Below, one piece after another: positions 22,715 to 30,952 of a stretch of DNA of 64,000 nt. The position numbers and the translations under genes are program-made. The stretch's first letter is position 1; each line of letters starts with the position of its first letter. Origin of the DNA: Bradyrhizobium glycinis (GTDB lineage Bacteria; Pseudomonadota; Alphaproteobacteria; Rhizobiales; Xanthobacteraceae); contig NZ_JACCHQ010000015.1 of NCBI RefSeq assembly GCF_016031655.1, forward strand, positions 62,001-126,000, in the 5' to 3' direction. The notes beneath the pieces were generated by a model that worked only from the letters and a program-made list of their open reading frames with translations, was not told the DNA's origin and did not search any database.

Positions 22715-22766
22715 GCGAAATCTCGTAATTGAACTACGAAATCTCGTTTATCACGAGTTTTCGTAG
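22715..22766. promoter_or_regulatory. Palindromic upstream activator site with an extra half-site
   Basis: CTACGAAATCTCGT (22734-22747) and ACGAGTTTTCGTAG (22753-22766) form a 14-bp inverted repeat with one mismatch and a 5-nt spacer. A further direct copy of CGAAATCTCGT lies at 22716-22726, touching the regulator's start codon. The centre is about 100 bp upstream of the expected cyanase-operon transcript start, the usual place for a sigma-54 enhancer; binding there could also repress the regulator itself. Confidence 0.7.
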
Positions 22767-22823
22767 CGGCCAAGCGCGGGTGAAAACGCTGCGTTATCAA
22801 GGCAATGCCCGCTTATTCGTCGG

Positions 22824-22839
22824 TGGCATGCTCCTTGCG
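22824..22839 (+). promoter_or_regulatory. Sigma-54 (-24/-12) promoter of the cyanate operon
   Basis: TGGCATG-CTCC-TTGCG has the GG (22825-22826) and GC (22837-22838) 12 bp apart in perfect RpoN register. Transcription would start near 22850, giving a 24-nt leader before the AGGAGGG ribosome site and ATG at 22874. Confidence 0.85.
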
Positions 22840-22873
22840 TAATTGCTCTTCGCATTGACGCGCAGGAGGGCCG

Positions 22874-24253
22874 ATGTCCACGTTCGACAATCCGTTTGAT
22901 CCCGATCGCAACCTTCGAGCCGGCTGTGTTTGCGGCCAGCATCGTTCCGCGGCAGAGCACGAGCAGGCGACGGCGCTGCATTGCGAACCGGTCGCAAGCG
23001 AAGAGAAGCGTTACGAGGGCGTGGTCGCCTCCGCCGTGATGCGCGCGATGTTTCCGCAGGACGTGGCGCGGCGCGCCTTCCTGAAGTCGGTCGGCGCCTC
23101 GACGGCGCTCGCCGTGCTGTCGCAATTCTTCCCGCTGAAGACGGCGACCGAGGTGTTCGCGCAAGCCGGCGCGCCCGAGAAGAAGGACCTCAAGGTCGGC
23201 TTCATCCCGATCACCTGCGCCACCCCGATCATCATGGCGGCGCCGATGGGCTTCTATGCCAAGCACGGCCTCAACGTTGAAGTGGTGAAGACCGCCGGCT
23301 GGGCCGTGATCCGCGACAAGACCATCAACAAGGAATACGACGCCGCGCACATGCTGGCGCCGATGCCGATCGCGATCTCGCTCGGCCTTGGCGCCAACGC
23401 CATTCCCTTTGCCGTGCCTGCAATCGAGAACATCAACGGGCAAGGCATCGTGCTGGCGACCAAGCACAAGGACAAGCGCGATCCGAAGGACTGGAAGGGG
23501 CTGAAATTCGCCATCCCCTTCGACTATTCCATGCACAATTACCTCTTGCGCTATTACCTGGCCGAGCACGGTCTCGATCCCGACACCGACGTGCAGCTGC
23601 GCTCGGTGCCGCCGCCGGAGATGGTCGCGAATCTGCGTGCCGACAACATCGACGGCTTCCTCGCGCCCGACAACATCTGCCAGCGCGCGATCTATGACGG
23701 CGTCGGCTTCATGCACCTGCTCTCCAAGGAGATCTGGGACGGCCATCCCTGCTGCAGCTTTGCTGCAAGCAAAGAATTCATCACATCAGCGCCGAACAGT
23801 TTTGCGGCGCTGACGCGGGCGATCGTCGACGCTACCGCCTATGCGTCGAAGGCGGAGAACCGCAAGCAGATCGCCGAGGCCATCGCGCCTGCCAACTACA
23901 TCAACGCGCCGGTCACCGTGCTGGAGCAGGTCCTGACCGGCACCTATGCCGACGGCCTCGGCGGGGTGAAGACCGATCCCAAGCGCGTCGATTTCGATCC
24001 GTTCCCCTGGCAGTCCTTCGCGGTGTGGATGCTGACGCAGATGAAGCGCTGGGGCCAGATCAAGGGCGACGTCGACTACAAGGCGGTGGCCGAGCAGGTG
24101 TATCTGGCGACCGATACCAAGAAGCTGATGACCGAGATGGGCCTCACGCCGCCCGCGAGTGCCTACAAGTCGTTCGCGGTGATGGGCAAGAATTTCGATC
24201 CGGCGAAGCCGGAGGACTACATCGCGAGCTTCAAGATCCGGAAGGCGTCGTGA
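22874..24253 (+). CDS. NrtA/CynA-type ABC transporter substrate-binding protein
   Basis: A 459-aa periplasmic receptor of the nitrate/cyanate/bicarbonate group. A twin-arginine signal (ARRAFLK, residues 65-71, hydrophobic stretch to about 90, cleavage near residue 98) follows an unusual 60-residue cytoplasmic-type leader containing CVC and H-rich patches. The mature part has KVGFIPITCATPIIMAAPMGFY and HGLNVEVVKTAGW, typical of the family. AGGAGGG sits 4 nt before the ATG. First gene of the operon ending in cyanase, so cyanate is the most likely ligand; nitrate or another small anion is not excluded. Confidence 0.88.
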   Translation: MSTFDNPFDPDRNLRAGCVCGQHRSAAEHEQATALHCEPVASEEKRYEGVVASAVMRAMFPQDVARRAFLKSVGASTALAVLSQFFPLKTATEVFAQAGAPEKKDLKVGFIPITCATPIIMAAPMGFYAKHGLNVEVVKTAGWAVIRDKTINKEYDAAHMLAPMPIAISLGLGANAIPFAVPAIENINGQGIVLATKHKDKRDPKDWKGLKFAIPFDYSMHNYLLRYYLAEHGLDPDTDVQLRSVPPPEMVANLRADNIDGFLAPDNICQRAIYDGVGFMHLLSKEIWDGHPCCSFAASKEFITSAPNSFAALTRAIVDATAYASKAENRKQIAEAIAPANYINAPVTVLEQVLTGTYADGLGGVKTDPKRVDFDPFPWQSFAVWMLTQMKRWGQIKGDVDYKAVAEQVYLATDTKKLMTEMGLTPPASAYKSFAVMGKNFDPAKPEDYIASFKIRKAS

Positions 24254-24273
24254 TGGGCGCTGCCGCCGCTTTC

Positions 24274-24390
24274 GTGTCCCGGACGCGATGCAGCACGCAG
24301 TGCTGCTTCGCTGAGCCGGGGCCCAGTCAGGCCCCATGGGTCCCGGTTCTGCGGCGCGTCACTTCGTGCTGCGGCGCGCCCGGGACACGA
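24274..24390. repeat. Palindromic repeat inside the cyanate operon
   Basis: The arms CGTGTCCCGG (about 24274) and CCGGGACACG (about 24380-24389) close a long structure containing further GC-rich inverted segments. It lies between the binding-protein and permease genes. In RNA it would form a strong hairpin able to protect the upstream message or limit downstream expression. Confidence 0.7.
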
Positions 24391-24401
24391 GAGGGGGCAA
24401 T

Positions 24402-25241
24402 ATGACATCCTCGCTCCGCCTTCGCGCGGGCCTCGTCTCCATCGTGCTGCTCGCCGCCTTTCTCGGCATCTGGCATCTCGCCACGCGCTCCACCGCGCCG
24501 GTGACGACGATGAGCCCGGAATACGCCAAGCTGATGGGCCTCACGGCGACGCAGGGCAAATCGGCGATGCCCGGGCCGCTCGATGTCGGCGCCAAACTCT
24601 GGGAGCATCTGAAGCGGCCGTTCTACGACAACGGGCCGAACGACAAGGGGCTCGGCATCCAGCTCGCCTATTCGATCGCGCGCGTCGGCACCGGCTATCT
24701 GCTGGCCGTGCTGGTCGCGATCCCGCTCGGCTTCCTGATCGGCATGTCGCCGCTGCTGAGCAAGGCGCTCGATCCGTTCATCCAGGTGTTGAAGCCGATC
24801 TCGCCATTGGCCTGGATGCCGCTGGCGCTCTACACCATCAAGGATTCCTCGGTCTCCGCCATCTTCGTCATCTTCATCTGCTCGATCTGGCCGATGCTGC
24901 TCAACACGGTGTTTGGCGTCGCGACCGTGCGCAAGGAATGGATCAATGTCGCGCGAACGCTCGAGGTCGGCACCGTCAGGCGCGCCTTCACGGTGATCTT
25001 GCCCGCAGCGGCCCCGACCATCCTGACCGGCATGCGCATCTCGATCGGCATCGCCTGGCTCGTGATCGTCGCCGCCGAGATGCTCGTTGGCGGCACCGGC
25101 ATCGGCTACTTCGTCTGGAACGAGTGGAATAATTTGTCGATCACCAACGTCATCATCGCGATCCTCTTGATCGGGATCGTCGGCATGCTGCTCGACCAGA
25201 TCCTCGCGCGCTTCACGCGCATGGTCACGTTTCCGGAGTAG
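24402..25241 (+). CDS. ABC transporter permease (nitrate/cyanate type)
   Basis: A 279-aa inner-membrane protein with about six spans, the first at residues 9-25. The permease-ATPase contact loop reads EWINVARTLEVGTVRRAFTVILPAAAPTILTGMRI, the conserved EAA-type segment of the NrtB/SsuC group. A family-typical insert (YAKLMGLTATQGKSAMPGP) lies in the first periplasmic loop. Start taken at 24402 with GAGAGGGGG upstream. It is separated from the receptor gene by a palindromic repeat and is 5 nt from the ATPase gene. Confidence 0.9.
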   Translation: MTSSLRLRAGLVSIVLLAAFLGIWHLATRSTAPVTTMSPEYAKLMGLTATQGKSAMPGPLDVGAKLWEHLKRPFYDNGPNDKGLGIQLAYSIARVGTGYLLAVLVAIPLGFLIGMSPLLSKALDPFIQVLKPISPLAWMPLALYTIKDSSVSAIFVIFICSIWPMLLNTVFGVATVRKEWINVARTLEVGTVRRAFTVILPAAAPTILTGMRISIGIAWLVIVAAEMLVGGTGIGYFVWNEWNNLSITNVIIAILLIGIVGMLLDQILARFTRMVTFPE

Positions 25242-25246
25242 AGGCG

Positions 25247-26170
25247 ATGACCGACAAGTTCATCTCGATCGAAGGCATTGCCAAGCGCTATCCCGGCGCG
25301 GGCGGCGTCACGACCACCATCTTCGAGAACCTCTGGCTCTCGATGGCGCGGGGCGAGTTCGCTTGCGTGATCGGCCATTCCGGCTGCGGCAAGACCACGG
25401 TGCTCAACATCCTCGCCGGGCTCGACGCGCCGAGCGAGGGCGCGGTCATCGTCGACGGTCAGGCGATCTCGGGCACCAGCCTCGACCGCGCTGTGATCTT
25501 CCAGAGCCATGCGCTGCTGCCCTGGCGCACGGTGCTCGGCAACGTCGCCTATGCCGTCAGCTCGAAATGGCGCAGCTGGGACCGCGCCAAGGTGAGAGCG
25601 CATGCGCAGGCATTCATCGATCTCGTCGGCCTGTCCGGCTCTGAGCACAAGCGCCCATCGGAGCTGTCGGGCGGCATGAAGCAGCGCGTCGGCATCGCGC
25701 GGGCGCTGTCGATCACGCCGAAGATGATGCTGATGGACGAGCCGTTCTCGGCGCTGGACGCGCTGACGCGCGGCACGCTGCAGGACGAGGTGCGGCGCAT
25801 TTGCCTGGAGACCGGGCAGACCGCATTCATGATCACCCATGACGTCGACGAGGCGATCTATCTCGCCGACAAGATCTTTCTGATGACCAACGGTCCCGGC
25901 GCGGTGCTGGCGGAGGTGGTCGAGAACCCGCTGCCGCGGGACCGCGGCCGCACCGATCTGCACCGCCATCCGCTCTACTACGCGCTGCGCAACCACATCA
26001 TCGATTTCCTGGTGACGCGGAGCAAGACCTTTGCCGCGGAAGCGCCGAACCACGATCCACGCAACGTGCCGGTGGTGCAGATCGGCAAGCCCGGCCTTTC
26101 GATCGCATCGACCGGCGAAGAGCCGCGACAGACCTGGATGCCGGGGACAAATCCCGGATTGAGCGCCTAG
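25247..26170 (+). CDS. ABC transporter ATP-binding protein (nitrate/cyanate type)
   Basis: A 307-aa ATPase that powers the permease encoded just upstream. Walker A GHSGCGKTT, Q-loop FQSHALLPW, signature LSGGMKQR, Walker B MLMDEPFSALD and the switch histidine in MITHDVDEA are all intact. The C-terminal 60 residues after the nucleotide-binding domain are a charged extension (IDFLVTRSKTFAAEAPNHD). Spacing to the cyanase gene is 15 nt with an AAGGAG site. Confidence 0.93.
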   Translation: MTDKFISIEGIAKRYPGAGGVTTTIFENLWLSMARGEFACVIGHSGCGKTTVLNILAGLDAPSEGAVIVDGQAISGTSLDRAVIFQSHALLPWRTVLGNVAYAVSSKWRSWDRAKVRAHAQAFIDLVGLSGSEHKRPSELSGGMKQRVGIARALSITPKMMLMDEPFSALDALTRGTLQDEVRRICLETGQTAFMITHDVDEAIYLADKIFLMTNGPGAVLAEVVENPLPRDRGRTDLHRHPLYYALRNHIIDFLVTRSKTFAAEAPNHDPRNVPVVQIGKPGLSIASTGEEPRQTWMPGTNPGLSA

Positions 26171-26185
26171 CAAGGAGACCCCGAC

Positions 26186-26674
26186 ATGAAGCGCGAAGAC
26201 CTCACCGAGAAGCTGCTCGACATCAAGCGCGAGAAGGGCTGGAGCTGGAAACACATCTGCGAAAAGATCGGCGGCTATTCCGAAGTGCTGATCGTCGGTG
26301 CGATTATGGGCCAGATGAAACTGACAAAACCGCAGGCCGCCAATGCCGGCGAGCTGTTCGGCCTGTCGAAGGCGGAAGTTGCGATGCTCAACGAGGTGCC
26401 GATGCGCGGCACCGGCACGCCGATGCCGCCGACCGACCCGCTGATCTACCGCTTCTACGAGATGGTGATGGTGAACGGTCCGGCCTGGAAGGCGCTGATC
26501 GAGGAGGAGTTCGGCGACGGCATCATGTCGGCGATCGACTTCGACATGGCACTCGAACGTGTCGCCAACCCCAAGGGCGACCGCGTCAAGATCACCATGA
26601 GCGGCAAGTTCCTGCCGTACAAATATTACGGCGCCAGCGGCAACGTGCCGGAGTACGGCTTCAAGGAGGAGTGA
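26186..26674 (+). CDS. cynS: Cyanate hydratase (cyanase)
   Basis: Converts cyanate and bicarbonate to ammonia and CO2, via carbamate. The 162-aa protein has the N-terminal POU-like helical domain and the C-terminal catalytic domain ending GKFLPYKYYGASGNVPEYGFKEE. The catalytic triad aligns exactly with E. coli R96/E99/S122 as R89, E92 and S115 (spacing 3 and 23). It is the last gene of the transporter operon, under a sigma-54 promoter, in contrast to the LysR (CynR) control in E. coli. It yields ammonia for assimilation and removes toxic cyanate. Confidence 0.97.
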   Translation: MKREDLTEKLLDIKREKGWSWKHICEKIGGYSEVLIVGAIMGQMKLTKPQAANAGELFGLSKAEVAMLNEVPMRGTGTPMPPTDPLIYRFYEMVMVNGPAWKALIEEEFGDGIMSAIDFDMALERVANPKGDRVKITMSGKFLPYKYYGASGNVPEYGFKEE

Positions 26675-26786
26675 GAAGCGGTTAACCGGTGGTGAAGCGG
26701 TGGCTCGTTGTTTGCGATCCGGGATTTCCCTGTTCGCAACCTCTGGAAGTTACTAACGAGGCGCCACTTCAACCACAGGTAACATC

Positions 26787-27167
26787 ATGAAATTCCGTCC
26801 GCGTCTCATCTCGGCATGCATTGGTTTGTTGGTCGTGACCACCCCCGGGATGGCCCAGTCGCAGCGTGTCTTCGAGCAAGGCGGTGCGGCTCTGCGGCAG
26901 GAAGGATCGGTGCGTGTGCAGACCTCGATCAACTTCTTTGTCGCCGGTCCGAGCGGGGACAGCGACGAGGCGCAGAAGCTGCGCGAACGCGCGCGCCGCT
27001 CGGTCTATGAAATGGCGGCGCGCGAATGTGATCTCCTGCGCGAGGTGCTCGCCCGCGATTGCCGGATGGAGTCGGTCAACACCAACATCAACCGGCAATT
27101 CGGACCGCAACAAGCGGAGGGCTTCCATATCAACGGCTCTATGAGCTTTCAGATTACACTGAAATAG
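26787..27167 (+). CDS. Exported hypothetical protein
   Basis: A 126-aa protein with a clear signal peptide (MKFRPRLISACIGLLVVTTPG, cleavage after GMAQS or nearby). The mature part has a mixed beta region (VRVQTSINFFVAGPSG), a charged helix (QKLRERARRSVYEMAARECDLLREVL) with two cysteines, and a C-terminal strand. It is probably periplasmic, perhaps disulfide-bonded (ECDLL and RDCRM). I do not recognise a family. It stands between cynS and the convergent DUF1476 gene and has no evident link to cyanate. Confidence 0.75.
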   Translation: MKFRPRLISACIGLLVVTTPGMAQSQRVFEQGGAALRQEGSVRVQTSINFFVAGPSGDSDEAQKLRERARRSVYEMAARECDLLREVLARDCRMESVNTNINRQFGPQQAEGFHINGSMSFQITLK

Positions 27168-27185
27168 TGCCGGAAGGGGCGGGGC

Positions 27186-27509
27186 TCACTTCCCCGCCTT
27201 CACCTCGGCCGCGGCCACCGCCAGCAACTCGCTCATCTTGGCGCGAATCGCCTGTTCGGTGACGTCAACGTTCTTGGCGGCGAAATCGGCCGTCAGCTTG
27301 CGCAGGACGTCGGCGTCGCCGGCCTCCTCGAAATCGGCTGCGACCACTTCCTTGGCATAAGCGGTGGCGGCGTCACCGGTGATGCCGAGCTTTTCGGCCG
27401 CCCACAGGCCGAGCAGCCGGTTGCGGCGGGCCTCCGCCTTGAACTTCTGCTCCTCGTCGAGGGCGAACTTCTTCTCGAAGCCTTCCTGGCGTTTATCGAA
27501 CTCGCTCAT
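27186..27509 (-). CDS. F1F0-ATPase inhibitor zeta subunit (DUF1476)
   Basis: A 107-aa helical protein starting MSEFDKRQEGFEKKFALDEE. This N-terminal segment is the inhibitory helix of the alphaproteobacterial zeta subunit, which enters the F1 catalytic interface and blocks ATP hydrolysis. The rest is the four-helix DUF1476 domain (RRNRLLGLWAAEKLGITGDAA). The longer open frame upstream is not used; the start at 27509 matches the family. It is divergent from purC across a gap of about 320 nt. Confidence 0.9.
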   Translation of the reverse strand: MSEFDKRQEGFEKKFALDEEQKFKAEARRNRLLGLWAAEKLGITGDAATAYAKEVVAADFEEAGDADVLRKLTADFAAKNVDVTEQAIRAKMSELLAVAAAEVKAGK

Positions 27510-27831
27510 GCCTGTTCCAAATCTCCAGCTGAATGGCGCGGGAGCCTTCCGTTGCGGCGACCCGGCTGCATGCCTACATAGATAGCACGAATCGGCAAAA
27601 CAACGGGCCGTTAAGCCGCAGGCAAGACGGTATAAGTTGGCGCCGGACGGCCGGATCGATTGTGCTCGGACAGCCAATCGGATAGGTTGCCTGAGGCTTG
27701 GTTCCCGTTCTGTTTCCAACGGGTTATTAGATGGGTTCCTGGCCGTTCACGGCAGCTCCGCTGTGGGTCGTAATCCTAGTCAATCGGAGCACACCAAATT
27801 CATGGATTTCAACAAAACACGGTACATCCCC
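27510..27831. other. Intergenic region, zeta subunit to purC
   Basis: A 322-nt divergent gap that should hold the promoters of both genes. I see no convincing -35/-10 pair, riboswitch or small gene. GGAG at 27786-27789 precedes an alternative purC start. Confidence 0.4.
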
Positions 27832-28599
27832 ATGAGCCGTCGGCGTCGCATTTATGAAGGCAAGGCAAAGGTTCTTTACGAAGGCCCCGAGCCCGGTACC
27901 CTGATCCAGCACTTCAAGGACGACGCCACCGCGTTCAATGCGAAAAAGCATCAGGTGATCGAGGGCAAGGGTGTCCTCAACAACCGGATCTCGGAGTACC
28001 TGTTTCAGCACCTCAACGACATCGGGGTGCCGACCCATTTCATCCGCCGCCTCAACATGCGCGAGCAGTTGATTCGCGAGGTCGAGATCGTGCCGCTGGA
28101 GGTGGTGGTGCGGAACGTCGCCGCCGGCTCGCTGTCGCAGCGCCTCGGCATCGAGGAGGGCACGCAGCTGCCCCGCTCGATCATCGAGTTCTACTACAAG
28201 AACGACCAGCTCAACGACCCCATGGTGTCGGAAGAGCACATCACCGCTTTCGGTTGGGCGACGCCGCAGGAGATCGACGACATCATGGCGCTCGCCATCC
28301 GCGTCAACGACTTCCTCACCGGCCTCTTCCTCGGCATCGGCATCCGCCTCGTTGACTTCAAGATGGAGTGCGGGCGCCTGTTCGAGAACGAGATGATGCG
28401 CATCATCGTCGCCGACGAGATCTCGCCGGACAGCTGCCGGCTGTGGGACATCAAGTCGAACGAGAAGCTCGACAAGGATCGTTTCCGCAGGGATCTCGGT
28501 GGTCTGCTCGAGGCCTACACCGAAGTTGCAAAGCGTCTCGGCATCCTCATGGAAAACGAGCGTCCCCAGGGCACCGGCCCGGTGCTGGTGAAGAGCTGA
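27832..28599 (+). CDS. purC: Phosphoribosylaminoimidazole-succinocarboxamide synthase
   Basis: Joins aspartate to CAIR with ATP to form SAICAR, the eighth step of IMP synthesis. The 255-aa protein shows the standard motifs YEGKAKVLYEG, DDATAFNAKK, EVVVRNVAAGS, GIRLVDFKMECG and DEISPDSCRLWD. An in-frame ATG at 27802 would add ten residues (MDFNKTRYIP); it has a better-placed GGAG but is outside the family core, so the start is uncertain by 30 nt. purS follows 14 nt downstream. Confidence 0.95.
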   Translation: MSRRRRIYEGKAKVLYEGPEPGTLIQHFKDDATAFNAKKHQVIEGKGVLNNRISEYLFQHLNDIGVPTHFIRRLNMREQLIREVEIVPLEVVVRNVAAGSLSQRLGIEEGTQLPRSIIEFYYKNDQLNDPMVSEEHITAFGWATPQEIDDIMALAIRVNDFLTGLFLGIGIRLVDFKMECGRLFENEMMRIIVADEISPDSCRLWDIKSNEKLDKDRFRRDLGGLLEAYTEVAKRLGILMENERPQGTGPVLVKS

Positions 28600-28613
28600 A
28601 GAGGATCATCGAC

Positions 28614-28856
28614 GTGAAGGCACGTGTCACCGTTACCCTGAAGACGGGCATCCTCGATCCGCAAGGCAAGGCCATCGAAGGCGCGCTGAAGTCGCTCGGC
28701 GTCGACGGCGTCGCCAGCGTCCGCCAAGGCAAGGTGTTCGACATCGAGCTCGCCGGGGCCGACAAGGCCAAGGCGGAAGCGGCGCTGAAGGAAGCCGCGG
28801 ACAAGCTGCTGGCGAACACCGTAATCGAGAATTATGCGATCGAGATGAAGGCCTGA
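28614..28856 (+). CDS. purS: Phosphoribosylformylglycinamidine synthase subunit PurS
   Basis: An 80-aa subunit that bridges PurQ and PurL in the FGAM synthase complex and helps pass ammonia from PurQ to PurL. It starts at a GTG (28614) with AGAGGA upstream. The sequence KARVTVTLKTGILDPQGKAIEGALKSLG is diagnostic, and length is typical. It is in the purC-purS operon. purQ and purL, usually adjacent, are 1.4 kb and 9.4 kb downstream. Confidence 0.95.
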   Translation: MKARVTVTLKTGILDPQGKAIEGALKSLGVDGVASVRQGKVFDIELAGADKAKAEAALKEAADKLLANTVIENYAIEMKA

Positions 28857-28861
28857 GCAGA

Positions 28862-29047
28862 GTGGCGGATATCGGCAAAGAGCTGATTTTCGAGCTGCTG
28901 AAGCAGATCGAGCAAACGCTCGGTCGTGTCGAATACAAGATCGACGAAATCAGATCTGAGCTGAGCGCCAGTCGAGAAGAGCAGCTTCTTATGCTGCACG
29001 ACTTTCAGGTGGCGCGGAGCACGTGGGCTGGCAGATCAGGTATGTAA
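28862..29047 (+). CDS. Small coiled-coil-like hypothetical protein
   Basis: A 61-aa frame with a GTG start 5 nt after purS. Residues 5-45 form an amphipathic helix with heptad-like spacing (ELIFELLKQIEQTLGRVEYKIDEIRSEL). The last residues (STWAGRSGM) look unstructured and may be out-of-frame tail from a truncation. Its spacing suggests co-transcription with purS. I do not recognise it; it may be a decaying gene. Confidence 0.45.
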   Translation: MADIGKELIFELLKQIEQTLGRVEYKIDEIRSELSASREEQLLMLHDFQVARSTWAGRSGM

Positions 29048-29065
29048 CTCGTCTGAGCGTGCGGC

Positions 29066-30082
29066 TCACAGCCACCCGACACGCCGAAAGCGCCAGTACA
29101 GCGCGCCGCAGGCCGTCAGCATGACGCCGAGCAGCATGAAATAGCCGTACTCCCATTCCAGCTCCGGCATGTGCTTGAAGTTCATGCCGTAGATGCCGGC
29201 GAGCGCGGTCGGGATGGCGATGATGGCCAGCCAGGATGCGAGCTTCTTGGAAACCGCCGTCTCTTGCGCCTGGCCGACCAAAAGGCTCGCCTCGAAGGCG
29301 AAGGCCAGCACCTCGCGCATGGAATCGATACGCTCCTGGATGTTGCGGACGTGGTCGGTGACGTCGCGGAACAGCGGCTGCATGGTCTGCCGCACCATCG
29401 ACAGCTCGTCATGCTCCAGCCGGCGGCAGACCTCCACCAGCGGGCCGATCGCGGTCCTGAGCCGCAACAGGTCGCGGCGCAGCATGTAGAGCCGCTCGAT
29501 CTGCGCCTTGCTGATCGGCTTGGAGAGCACGTCGTCCTCGATGCTCTCGATCTCGTCGTGGATGCTCTCCAGCACGGGCGAATAATTGTCGACGATGAAA
29601 TCGAGGATGGCATAGAGGATGTAGTCCTCGCCGCGCGCGAGCGCCCGCGGGCAGCTCTCGCAGCGTTCGCGCACCGGTGTGTAGGAGGTCGAAGCGCCGT
29701 GGCGCACCGAGACCAGATAGCCTTCGCCGACGAAGATGTGGGTCTCGCCGAAGGCGATGCGGCCCTCGATCAATTGCGCGGTGCGCGCGACGATGAACAG
29801 GGCCTCGCCATATTGCTCGATCTTGGGCCGCTGATGGGCGTGGTTGGCGTCCTCGATGGCGAGGTCGTGCAGGTCGAACTGCTTCTGCACCGCGCCGAGC
29901 AGCGCCATGTCGGGCTCGTGCAGTCCGATCCATACGACATGGCCGGGCTTGGCCCGCCAGCTCGAGGCCTCGCTGATGGCGATATTGGCCACTCTGCGGC
30001 CGTCGACATAAGCCCCGGCGGCGACGACGCCCTCGGCGGACACCGGTTCGGAGAGGGATGCGGGCAGCGACGGGACGTTCAT
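29066..30082 (-). CDS. CorA-family divalent cation transporter
   Basis: A 338-aa Mg2+/Co2+ channel of the CorA superfamily. A cytoplasmic alpha/beta domain and long stalk helix (residues 1 to about 280) lead to two C-terminal membrane spans. The pore signature YGMNF follows the first span, and the loop after it (KHMPELEWEYGYF) is of MPEL type. Start at 30082 preferred over an upstream ATG that would add 24 atypical residues. It lies on the opposite strand between purS and purQ. Confidence 0.92.
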   Translation of the reverse strand: MNVPSLPASLSEPVSAEGVVAAGAYVDGRRVANIAISEASSWRAKPGHVVWIGLHEPDMALLGAVQKQFDLHDLAIEDANHAHQRPKIEQYGEALFIVARTAQLIEGRIAFGETHIFVGEGYLVSVRHGASTSYTPVRERCESCPRALARGEDYILYAILDFIVDNYSPVLESIHDEIESIEDDVLSKPISKAQIERLYMLRRDLLRLRTAIGPLVEVCRRLEHDELSMVRQTMQPLFRDVTDHVRNIQERIDSMREVLAFAFEASLLVGQAQETAVSKKLASWLAIIAIPTALAGIYGMNFKHMPELEWEYGYFMLLGVMLTACGALYWRFRRVGWL

Positions 30083-30250
30083 GGCTTCAATCCCGGGCAA
30101 ATCGAGCGACCAAAGGCGCGTGGCTATGGCCTGTGTACAAGGGCGCTCCGCCACGCTAGCACTGGTAAAATCCCCGTCAAATGGTTATGTCTGTTCGCGA
30201 ATTGGCCCCGTTGGCCAGCCTCGATTCCCAGCCGCGTCGGAACCCCTGCC

Positions 30251-30952
30251 ATGAAAGCCGCCATCCTCGTCTTTCCCGGAATCAACCGCGAGCGCGACAT
30301 GGCGCGCGCGTTGAGGCTGATCTCCGGCAGCGAGCCCGCGATGGTCTGGCACGCCGAGACCTCGCTGCCATCAGGCACCGATCTCGTCGTCGTGCCCGGC
30401 GGCTTCTCCTACGGCGATTACCTGCGTTGCGGCGCGATTGCGGCGCGCGCACCGGTGATGGATGCGGTTCGCGACTATGCGGCCAAGGGCGGCCTCGTGC
30501 TCGGCGTCTGCAACGGCTTTCAGATCCTCTGCGAGTCCGGCCTCTTGCCGGGCGTGCTGATGCGCAATGCGCGGCTGAAATTCATCTGCCGCGACGTGCA
30601 TCTGCGCGTCGAGCGCTCCGACACGCCGTTCACGCGCGGCTACAATGCCGGCCAGGTGATCCGTGTGCCGGTCGCTCATGGCGAGGGCAATTACGAGGCT
30701 GACGAAGAAACCATCAAGCGGCTCGAAGGCGAGGGGCGGGTGCTCTATCGCTACTGCTCCGCCGACGGCGTGGTCGACGAGGCCGCCAACATCAACGGTG
30801 CGGCGCATTCGATCGCCGGCATCGTCAACGACGCGGGCAACGTGCTCGGCATGATGCCGCATCCGGAAAACCACGTCGAAGACATCATGGGCTGCACCGA
30901 TGGCCGCGGCCTGTTCGCCGGTCTTGCCCAGCATCTGGAAAAAGCCGCGTGA
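30251..30952 (+). CDS. purQ: Phosphoribosylformylglycinamidine synthase subunit PurQ
   Basis: The glutaminase subunit of FGAM synthase, which releases ammonia from glutamine for PurL. The 233-aa class I amidotransferase has the catalytic cysteine in GVCNGFQIL and the His/Glu dyad in MMPHPENHVE. Its 3' end overlaps the start of a transporter receptor gene by 4 nt (GTGA), implying coupled translation. Confidence 0.96.
   Translation: MKAAILVFPGINRERDMARALRLISGSEPAMVWHAETSLPSGTDLVVVPGGFSYGDYLRCGAIAARAPVMDAVRDYAAKGGLVLGVCNGFQILCESGLLPGVLMRNARLKFICRDVHLRVERSDTPFTRGYNAGQVIRVPVAHGEGNYEADEETIKRLEGEGRVLYRYCSADGVVDEAANINGAAHSIAGIVNDAGNVLGMMPHPENHVEDIMGCTDGRGLFAGLAQHLEKAA

Noticed and set aside
22714..22800. 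A longer start (22800) for the sigma-54 activator
   Set aside because: The extra 29 codons would read through a near-perfect palindrome and end before the PAS domain; the residues look non-coding.
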